A stretch of 64,000 nucleotides of DNA from Coriobacteriaceae bacterium AF45-21 (lineage in GTDB: Bacteria; Actinomycetota; Coriobacteriia; Coriobacteriales; Coriobacteriaceae). Where the stretch lies: assembly GCA_027682925.1 (NCBI GenBank), contig JAQCYU010000008.1:8607-72606 (forward strand), in the 5' to 3' direction. This document shows positions 58,072 through 64,000 of this stretch, in pieces. Both the position numbers and the translations under genes were made by a program. The notes beneath the pieces were generated by a model. The model saw nothing but the letters and a program-made list of their open reading frames with translations, ran no database searches and was not told where the DNA came from. Each line of letters starts with the position of its first letter. Positions within the stretch are counted from its first letter, which is position 1.

Positions 58072-58170
58072 GCTAGAAAACCGCCGCGAGGGAAAGTAGC
58101 TCCCTCGCGGCGGTTTTTGGCGTTTACCCAGATAAAACCTGCCAAAATAAACCTGTCCCTTTTTGGCAGG
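58072..58170 (-). terminator. Right copy of the island repeat, including the luxR terminator
   Basis: On the minus strand CCGCCGCGAGGGAGCT pairs with its complement and is followed by TTTTC, ending the LuxR gene. A second hairpin (AACCTGCCAAAA/TTTTGGCAGGTT around CCTGTCCC) lies at 58136-58172. The repeat continues to about 58210 inside the LuxR coding end. Confidence 0.7.
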
Positions 58171-59136
58171 TTATCGCTTCCAAAAGTGGAGGATGAGCGT
58201 CGTGCGGTTTTGCTGTTTGGTTTTGACCAGGATGTTGTGGATGTGGGTCTTGACGGTGCCCACGGCAAGGAATAGCTCGTCAGCGATCTCTTGGTTCGAT
58301 TTGCCCAGTACGACCAGACGCATAACTTCGGTCTCACGGTTGGAGAGCTTGTAGGCGTTGCGATAGAAGGGCATCTGCTCTTCGATGTGTCGATCAAGAT
58401 CGCTGACGTTCTTTTCCTCGGGCGCCTCCTGCATGCGGATTGAAAGCACGTGGTAGGAGTAGATGATCAGCAGAATCGCAAAGTAGCAGGCAAAGACGTT
58501 TTCGCTAAAGTTGCGCTCGGACAGGTACAGCTGCAGCCAAGAGGGTGCCAGGCTCATGGGAACAACAAGGATGTTGTAGAAATCCTCGGCAACGATGCAA
58601 CCGACCAGAATAGCGCCGATAATCAGGTGCTTTCGTTGGTTGTTAACGCGTGCCTTCAGCTCGACTTGTGTGCTCTTGCGTGCCGTCCAAAAGATATATA
58701 GCCCCACGAAAACAAGGAATACCTGACGCATCGTGTAGTAGAGCCATTGATGAATGGGGCCGTAGGGGACAGCGACGATAATCAGCAGCTCGCTCAGCAA
58801 GAACGTTGCGACGGGAATGACAAACTGCTTTTTTGAATGCTTGTCGAGCAAATCCATGGCAATGAGCCAAATAAAAGCCTGCGAAGCGGTCGCCACAAAG
58901 GTCCGCAACACAGGCATGGTAATTGAGTAATAGTCGCTGGCTGGAAAACTCTGGTTTTGCAGCGTGTATTCAAAAAAGAAAATCTCGGTCATCTCGATGG
59001 CATAGCAGATAAATACGCCGCTGCCATAGATAAAGAAGCGTCGACGAGATGAGGCATAGGCGGCAAGCGAGAGCACCGCCGTCACAATACAGATCACGAG
59101 TATCGCTAGGGTATAGAAGAACATCAGGGTGTTCAT
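58171..59136 (-). CDS. LuxR-family regulator with 7TM sensor domain
   Basis: A 321-residue protein. About seven hydrophobic helices occupy residues 1-235 (from MFFYTLAILVICIVTAVLSL). The C-terminal LuxR HTH is at residues 258-318 (KLSNRETEVMRLVVLGKSNQ, then EIADELFLAVGTVKTHIHNI) and the protein ends LILHFWKR. It is probably a one-component membrane sensor. It is divergent from the agmatine operon, which it may control. Its 3' end is duplicated at 53588. Confidence 0.83.
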   Translation of the reverse strand: MNTLMFFYTLAILVICIVTAVLSLAAYASSRRRFFIYGSGVFICYAIEMTEIFFFEYTLQNQSFPASDYYSITMPVLRTFVATASQAFIWLIAMDLLDKHSKKQFVIPVATFLLSELLIIVAVPYGPIHQWLYYTMRQVFLVFVGLYIFWTARKSTQVELKARVNNQRKHLIIGAILVGCIVAEDFYNILVVPMSLAPSWLQLYLSERNFSENVFACYFAILLIIYSYHVLSIRMQEAPEEKNVSDLDRHIEEQMPFYRNAYKLSNRETEVMRLVVLGKSNQEIADELFLAVGTVKTHIHNILVKTKQQNRTTLILHFWKR

Positions 59137-59252
59137 CTGTCACCGTCCCATCTCATTTATTCTATGGCCGAGTTCTGTATACCTTGTGGGATATAGACGT
59201 CTCAACCCTTCGTTTCATTGTGGATTAGGCGCCGAGATACAGCATAGCCGTA

Positions 59253-59343
59253 TACCGTTCGCGGTTCTAGATGGTAAACCCCCTGTAAACTCTTGACCTG
59301 CGGGTTTATATTGGTTTAGAGGGGGTGTAACTCCGTGAACGGT
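59253..59343 (+). promoter_or_regulatory. Upstream region of ptcA with ACCGTTCGCGG and CCGTGAACGGT sites
   Basis: ACCGTTCGCGG at 59254-59264 and CCGTGAACGGT at 59333-59343 are the same dyad type as before the sugar operons. TTGACC at 59293 with TTATAT at 59307 is too closely spaced to be a standard promoter. The rest of 59137-59466 holds no gene. Confidence 0.45.
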
Positions 59344-59466
59344 CTTTAATCCCGAATAAACTAGGTAAAAATTGCATACGGGTGAATGATGGTCTTGTCA
59401 ACACGAGGCGTGATGTTCGAGCGCCTCATAGTAATAGTCGGCAAGACCGGCGGAAAGGAAATCGAC

Positions 59467-60540
59467 ATGGCACTGCCTAAGGATTTCATCGACACCAACG
59501 ACTTCACCAAAGAGCAGATCCTGGCTATCGAGGATCTTGGCCTGGCAATGAAGAAGGCCATCAAGGTTGACGGTTATTATCCGCACCTGCTCCGCAACAA
59601 GAGCCTTGGCATGATCTTCCAGCAGGTCTCCACCCGCACTCGTCTTTCCTTCGAGACCGCTATGACCGACCTCGGCGGCCATGCTCAGTTCTATGGCCCT
59701 GGCACCATCCAGCTCGGCGGTCACGAGTCCCTGGGCGATACCGCTCGCGTTATGGGCTCGCTGCTCGACATCATGATGGCTCGCGTTGACCGTCACAAGG
59801 ACGTCGTCGGCCTCGCCGAGGGCTCCGCTGTGCCCGTCATCAACGGCATGTCCGAGTTCAACCATCCCACGCAGGAGATGGGCGACCTCATGACCATGCT
59901 CGAGAACCTCCCCGAGGGCAAGAAGATCGAGGACTGCACCCTGGCCTTCATCGGCGACGCCACCCAGGTCTGCGTCTCCCTCATGTTCATCGCTTCCAAG
60001 GTCGGCATGAAGTTTGTCCAGTTTGGACCTAAGGGCCACCAGATCCCCGACGGCGGCCTGCACGTTGGCACCGTCGAGGAGCGCGCCGAGTTCGGCAAGC
60101 AGATGATGGCCATCGCCGAGGAGAACTGCAAGGTTTCCGGCGGCTCTGTCGTCATCTCCGACGACATCGAGTGCATCAAGGGCGCCGACTTCATCTACAC
60201 CGACGTGTGGTATGGCCTGTACGACGAGGAGGTCTCGGGCGAGAACTACATGGACGTGTTCTATCCCAAGTATCAGGTCACCATGGACATGATGAACTTC
60301 GCCGGCCCCAACTCCAAGTTCATGCACTGCCTGCCGGCCACCCGCAACGAGGAGGTCGTCGACGAGGTCATGGACGATCCTGAGCGCTCACTGTGCTGGG
60401 TCGAGGCCGAGAACCGCAAGCACTCCATCCGTGCTCTCCTTGCCGCCCTGGGCAAGCGCACCCCGCTCAACGACGAGGGTGTCGAGTACTCCGCCAAGGC
60501 TGAGCTCCACGCCGCTCTCGAAGCTCTCGAGCAGCTCTAA
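59467..60540 (+). CDS. ptcA: Putrescine carbamoyltransferase (ornithine carbamoyltransferase family)
   Basis: A 357-residue transcarbamylase. The carbamoyl-phosphate motif [12 protein letters not shown], then [27 protein letters not shown] and [13 protein letters not shown] are conserved. [16 protein letters not shown], instead of the SMG loop of ornithine enzymes, and the long C-terminal tail match putrescine carbamoyltransferase. It splits carbamoylputrescine to putrescine and carbamoyl phosphate. Position before an antiporter and agmatine deiminase confirms the agmatine route. The ATG at 59467 follows AAAGGA. No carbamate kinase is seen within the window. Confidence 0.9.
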   Translation: MALPKDFIDTNDFTKEQILAIEDLGLAMKKAIKVDGYYPHLLRNKSLGMIFQQVSTRTRLSFETAMTDLGGHAQFYGPGTIQLGGHESLGDTARVMGSLLDIMMARVDRHKDVVGLAEGSAVPVINGMSEFNHPTQEMGDLMTMLENLPEGKKIEDCTLAFIGDATQVCVSLMFIASKVGMKFVQFGPKGHQIPDGGLHVGTVEERAEFGKQMMAIAEENCKVSGGSVVISDDIECIKGADFIYTDVWYGLYDEEVSGENYMDVFYPKYQVTMDMMNFAGPNSKFMHCLPATRNEEVVDEVMDDPERSLCWVEAENRKHSIRALLAALGKRTPLNDEGVEYSAKAELHAALEALEQL

Positions 60541-60602
60541 GCCTCAAGGCTTCTAAAAGCACGTTTGCGGGCGGCGGATGCTCGTCTCCTGTCGCCCGCT
60601 CA

Positions 60603-60642
60603 CCGAGGCCCAAGCAATTGCCTTAATACCTTAGGGCCTCGG
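60603..60642 (+). other. Intercistronic hairpin between ptcA and aguD
   Basis: CCGAGGCCC pairs with GGGCCTCGG around a 22-base loop; no T-run follows, so it is not a strong terminator. Confidence 0.45.
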
Positions 60643-60673
60643 ATCTGTCCAAGACTGAGCGAAGGAGCTCATC

Positions 60674-62113
60674 ATGAGCGACGGAAAGAAAAAGCTTTCC
60701 TTCTTGACGGTCATTTCGACCATCATCTGCGTCGTCTTCGTTTGCGAGGCCGCCGCTCCTGCTGCTGCCATTGGCAACCAGCAGTTCTTCTGGTGGATCT
60801 TCCTGATCCTGACCTTCCTGCTTCCCTACGGCATGGTTGTCGCCGAGCTCGGTACCACCTATGACGGCGAGGGCGGCATTTACGACTGGGTACGCGATGG
60901 CCTGGGCGACAAATGGGGCGCCCGCATCTCGTACTACTACTGGGTCAACTACCCGCTGTGGATCGCCTCGCTGGCTACCATGTTCCCCGACATTTTGGGC
61001 ATGGTCTTTGGCGTCGAGTTCAACTTGATCGCCAAGATGGGTATCGATCTTGCCTTTGTGTGGATCGTCTACCTCATGGGCCGCTCCAAGGCGGCCGACT
61101 CCGAGTGGGTCCTTAACGGTGGCGCCATCATCAAGGTCGCCGTCGCCGTTATCGTTGGCGCTTTGGGCATTTGGTATGCCATGGAGAACGGTTTTGCGAA
61201 CGACATGTCCGCTGCCACCTTCCTGCCCGAGCTCACCAACACCAACGCTCTCGGTTACCTGTCGATCATCATCTTTAACTTCATGGGCTTCGAGGTCATC
61301 TGCACCATGACCGACGACATGGCCGATCCCGCTCGCGATATCCCCAAGGCCATCATCGTTGGTGGCCTGTCCATCGCCGTGATCTACCTGTTCGCTGGCT
61401 TTGGCATCGGCGCTGCTGTGCCGGCCGATTCCATCGACCCCGACTATGGCATGATTGTCGCAGTCCAGACCATGGTGGGCGACTCCATGATCTTCAAGGT
61501 CATCTGCATCGCCTTCCTGATCACCCTGTTCGCCAACATGGCCGCCTGGTCCTTCGGCGTCAACTCCGTCGCCCGCTACGCTGCCGAGCACGGCAACATG
61601 CCCAAGGTCTTCGCCTCGATGATTTCGGATGATGACATGCCCAACGGCGCCAACCTGGTCAACGCCGTCGTTGCCTCCCTGGTGCTGTGCCTGCAGCTCG
61701 TTCCCATCGACGCCATCTCCAACGGCGTCTTCTGGATGCTCTTCGGCACCTCCGTCGTCTTCCTGCTGCTGACCTACATCCCGATGTTCCCGGCGTTCCT
61801 CAACCTTCGCAAGAACGACCCCGACCGCGAGCGCATCTTCACGTTCCCGTTTAAGGGTGCCATGATGAAGGTCATGCTGGCCATCCCTTGCATCGAGCTG
61901 ATCCTGGCCATCGTTGCAACGCTGGTGCCGCTCTCCGCCGCCGAGATTGGCGACAAGCTCCCGATGATCGTTATCTTCATCGTGCTTCTGCTCATCGGCG
62001 AGGTTGTCCGCGTCGTCAGCGCCAAGGGCCGCGAGACCGAGTACAAGGGCCTCACTCCCGAGCTGGCAGCTCAGCGTCTCGCTGAGGAGGCCGCCGAGGC
62101 CGAGGAGAACTAG
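60674..62113 (+). CDS. aguD: Agmatine/putrescine antiporter (APC family)
   Basis: A 479-residue permease with about twelve helices. ICVVFVCEAAAPAAAIGNQQ replaces the usual APC glycine motif, and YDGEGGIYDWVRDGLGDKWG and IIFNFMGFEVICTMTDDMAD are typical of the agmatine/polyamine antiporter group. It would exchange external agmatine for internal putrescine. Codon use is strongly biased to GC, as in the flanking operon genes. A GAAGGAG site precedes the ATG. Confidence 0.85.
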   Translation: MSDGKKKLSFLTVISTIICVVFVCEAAAPAAAIGNQQFFWWIFLILTFLLPYGMVVAELGTTYDGEGGIYDWVRDGLGDKWGARISYYYWVNYPLWIASLATMFPDILGMVFGVEFNLIAKMGIDLAFVWIVYLMGRSKAADSEWVLNGGAIIKVAVAVIVGALGIWYAMENGFANDMSAATFLPELTNTNALGYLSIIIFNFMGFEVICTMTDDMADPARDIPKAIIVGGLSIAVIYLFAGFGIGAAVPADSIDPDYGMIVAVQTMVGDSMIFKVICIAFLITLFANMAAWSFGVNSVARYAAEHGNMPKVFASMISDDDMPNGANLVNAVVASLVLCLQLVPIDAISNGVFWMLFGTSVVFLLLTYIPMFPAFLNLRKNDPDRERIFTFPFKGAMMKVMLAIPCIELILAIVATLVPLSAAEIGDKLPMIVIFIVLLLIGEVVRVVSAKGRETEYKGLTPELAAQRLAEEAAEAEEN

Positions 62114-62478
62114 AGCACCCGGTTCTGGGGCTCCAACCCTCCTCGTGTACCAACGCGCGCTTCGTCGGGCTTGTCGCTCCCGACTCCGGGCACTCTAGCC
62201 TCTTCGGAGACGTGCCCAAGCGACAGGTTTGCTAACCATTCCCCGGGGTGGGTGTGAGCGATAGCTCCGGTAACCACCGCCCACCCCAATCTCTCTTCCG
62301 TATCCTTCGTGCGTTTTGTCTCCGCGCACTTGGTTACGTCGTCGCTTGCCGGTGCGACTCCGTGAAAACCGGCGCCGGGCGCCCGACCTTGCCGGGGAAC
62401 GGGCGCCTACCATCTCTTGGTTTTAGGCTGCGGGTAACCCGCCCGCAGCAAGCGATCGTTCGATTTGGAGGATATCTT
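62114..62478 (+). other. Long structured leader before aguA
   Basis: This 365-base non-coding stretch is rich in hairpins. GGGGTGGGTG pairs with CACCGCCCACCCC (about 62243-62286), GGCGCCCG with CGGGCGCC (62376-62408), and CTGCGGG with CCCGCAG (62428-62448). No open frame with a ribosome site is seen before GGAGGATATCTT-ATG. It may be an RNA processing or regulatory region; no known riboswitch class is recognised. Confidence 0.4.
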
Positions 62479-63684
62479 ATGCGTACGATCACCGAGTCCG
62501 AGTCCACCCCCAAGGCCGACGGCTTCTTTATGCCCGCTGAGTTCGCCCCGCAGGATCGCGTGTGGATGGGTTGGCCCCACCGCACCGACACCTGGGCCCA
62601 CGGCGCCAAGCCGGCTCAGAAGCAGTATGCCGCCATCGCCCGCGCCATCGCCGAGTTCACCCCGGTTACCATGTGCGCCAACCAGGTCGACTATGCCAAC
62701 TGCAAGGCCGTCTTCGAGGAGGACGAGAACGTCACCGTCATCGAGATGACCACCGACGACGCCTGGTTCCGCGACACCGCCGCCACCTACGTCATCAACG
62801 GCAAGGGTGAGAAGCGCGCCAACCACTGGCACTTCAACGCCTACGGCGGTCTCGTCGACGGCCTCTATTTCCCGTGGGACAAGGACGAGCAGATCGCCCT
62901 TAAGATGGCTGAGCTTTCCGGCTGCCGCCGCTATCGTCCCGATGACATGATCCTCGAGGGCGGCTCCATCACCGTTGACGGCGAGGGCACCCTTGTCGTG
63001 ACCGACCAGTGCCTGCTTTCCCCGGGCCGCACCTGCTCTGCAGTGCTCGAGGAGGAAGAGGATCCCGAGTCCATCTGGCCCAAGTTCCACAAGAAGTTTG
63101 AGCCCTGGAGCGAGGAGCTTCGCGCCTACATGGACGAGCACCTCAAGGATTACCTGGGCGTCGAGAAGGTCATCTGGGTCAAGGAGGGCATCGACCCCGA
63201 GGAGACCAACGGCCACATCGACGACGTCGCCACGTTCATCGCCCCGGGCGTCATGGCCTGCATCTGGACCGACGATCCCGAGTATCCGTTCTACGAGCAG
63301 TGCCACGCTGCCTACGAGACCCTCTCCAACGCCGTTGACGCCAAGGGCCGCAAGATGAAGGTCTACAAGCTCTGCATGCCCGTGACCCCGCTGTTCATGG
63401 ACCAGGCCTCCTGCGACACCATCGACGCCGACGAGAACGCCGAGCCGCGCGTCCCCGACGAGCCGCTGATCGCGTCCTACATGAACTACCTGGTCACCAA
63501 CCACGGCGTCATCGTCCCGCAGTACGGCGACGAGAACGACCAGCTGGCCGTCGACACGCTCCAGAAGATCTATGACGAGGTCTGGGGCGAGGGCGTCTAC
63601 AAGTGCGTCGGCGTCCAGTCCGAGCAGGTCGTCTTCGGCGGCGGCAACATCCACTGCATTACGCAGCAGGAGCCCTCGGCGTAA
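62479..63684 (+). CDS. aguA: Agmatine deiminase
   Basis: A 401-residue guanidino-modifying enzyme that turns agmatine into carbamoylputrescine and ammonia. DRVWMGWPHRTDTW, the catalytic DDAWFRDTA and NGHIDDVATFI (His/Asp), and the nucleophile cysteine in GGGNIHCITQQEP are all present. Length is normal. The ATG at 62479 follows GGAGGA. It is the last gene of the ptcA-aguD-aguA set, which gives energy as carbamoyl phosphate plus acid resistance. Confidence 0.93.
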   Translation: MRTITESESTPKADGFFMPAEFAPQDRVWMGWPHRTDTWAHGAKPAQKQYAAIARAIAEFTPVTMCANQVDYANCKAVFEEDENVTVIEMTTDDAWFRDTAATYVINGKGEKRANHWHFNAYGGLVDGLYFPWDKDEQIALKMAELSGCRRYRPDDMILEGGSITVDGEGTLVVTDQCLLSPGRTCSAVLEEEEDPESIWPKFHKKFEPWSEELRAYMDEHLKDYLGVEKVIWVKEGIDPEETNGHIDDVATFIAPGVMACIWTDDPEYPFYEQCHAAYETLSNAVDAKGRKMKVYKLCMPVTPLFMDQASCDTIDADENAEPRVPDEPLIASYMNYLVTNHGVIVPQYGDENDQLAVDTLQKIYDEVWGEGVYKCVGVQSEQVVFGGGNIHCITQQEPSA

Positions 63685-63704
63685 CTGTCTGTCTTCCCGA
63701 GGCA

Positions 63705-63884
63705 CGGCACCTTGCCCTCCAATCGTCGGGCATGACCCTTAAGGTCAACGCCCTCCTCTTTCAGGGCAATCTGCCGCACCTCGAAAACCCAGTCGATCAA
63801 TCGGACAGGTGGCGTGTAGTCCCATCTCGGGGCATTGATGGGCTGCTGCTTGATGTCTTGATCGGTTGGGTTTTCTTTGGGCAC
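63705..63884 (-). other. Possible small gene on the minus strand after aguA
   Basis: A GTG at 63884 with GGAGG 7 bases upstream opens a frame reading PKENPTDQDIKQQPINAPRW and RLIDWVFEVRQIALKEEGVD; it runs into the aguA 3' end (stop at 63597). Its middle aligns with the minus-strand frame at 36676. The ribosome site lies in the loop of the + strand terminator at 63879-63912, so the evidence is mixed. Confidence 0.35.
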
Positions 63885-63915
63885 TCTGTTGCCTCCACAT
63901 CGGAGTGCCCTTTTT
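63879..63915 (+). terminator. Terminator downstream of aguA
   Basis: GGGCACTC pairs with GAGTGCCC, followed by five T. Confidence 0.7.
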
Positions 63916-63927
63916 CTTTGATTGAAT

Positions 63928-63997
63928 ACGCGTCTGGCCTGGGATTTTTTGCGGGTTAGGCCAATTGTTTCGCTTGAATTTCCCAGGTCAGACGCGT
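63928..63997. repeat. Inverted repeat at the right edge
   Basis: ACGCGTCTGGCCTGGGA (63928-63944) pairs with TCCCAGGTCAGACGCGT (63981-63997), one mismatch. The 36-base middle holds no gene. The element may continue past the window. Confidence 0.5.
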
Positions 63998-64000
63998 CTT

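Noticed and set aside
59293..59312. Promoter TTGACC/TTATAT before ptcA
   Set aside because: Spacing is too short for a standard promoter, so I did not list it as one.
63603..63959. A 118-codon + strand frame after aguA
   Set aside because: It has no ribosome site or recognisable domain and runs through the aguA terminator.

Overview
The window looks like chromosomal DNA of a high-GC anaerobic gut actinobacterium of the Coriobacteriia, most like Collinsella. This is inferred from gene content: many PTS sugar systems, a flavodiiron protein, 7TM LuxR regulators and an agmatine deiminase operon. No database was searched. Almost the whole window serves sugar uptake and breakdown, with tagatose 6-phosphate as the hub.

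Layout. 0-3.4 kb: isocitrate dehydrogenase, a membrane SurA-like protein and an XRE/DUF2975 pair. 3.4-14.1 kb: an amino-sugar locus with a mannose-family PTS (EIIA, YajC, EIIB, EIIC, EIID), a GntR/UTRA regulator, AgaS and NagA, then a flavodoxin, a lacX-lacC pair, a nagA fragment and a YhcH protein. 14.2-18.6 kb: a hypothetical gene, tRNA-Thr(CGT), an orphan EIIB lacking its active histidine, galM, a DeoR-type LacR and a toxin-antitoxin pair. 18.9-33.3 kb: three modules, each with a lactose-type EIICB (lacE), a 6-phospho-beta-galactosidase-family enzyme (lacG) and a divergent LacI repressor. 33.5-38.9 kb: the only lactose-type EIIA (lacF), a membrane protein and lacA-lacB-lacX-lacC. 39.1-43.3 kb: galK-galT and a divergent LacI regulator. 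43.5-50.1 kb: a flavodiiron protein, a DeoR regulator with a divergent class II aldolase (GatY/KbaY type), a HAD phosphatase, an AraC regulator and a NUDIX-Vsr fusion. 50.2-53.3 kb: a BceAB-type ABC transporter. 53.5-58.2 kb: an AT-richer island bounded by a ~135 bp direct repeat, encoding a membrane protein with two LuxR HTH modules, a permease-ATPase fusion and a small secreted cysteine protein. 58.2-63.7 kb: a 7TM LuxR regulator and the agmatine deiminase operon (ptcA, aguD, aguA).

How it works together. Lactose-type disaccharides enter through LacF plus one of three LacE proteins and are cut by LacG. Galactose 6-phosphate goes through LacAB to tagatose 6-phosphate, then LacC and the aldolase. 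GalNAc/GalN-type amino sugars enter through the mannose-family PTS and reach the same tagatose 6-phosphate through NagA and AgaS. Free galactose uses GalM, GalK and GalT; no galE is seen here.

Caution on quality. Seventeen otherwise well-conserved genes carry about 24 small frame-breaking deletions, nearly all single bases in short G/C/T runs. I read these as consensus errors rather than decay, and I give the repaired gene spans. Non-coding features of note are eight copies of a 57 bp palindromic element in arrays with an 80-81 bp period, CG-centred LacI operators at four divergent promoters, and a recurring ACCGTnnACGGT-like motif in many sugar promoters.
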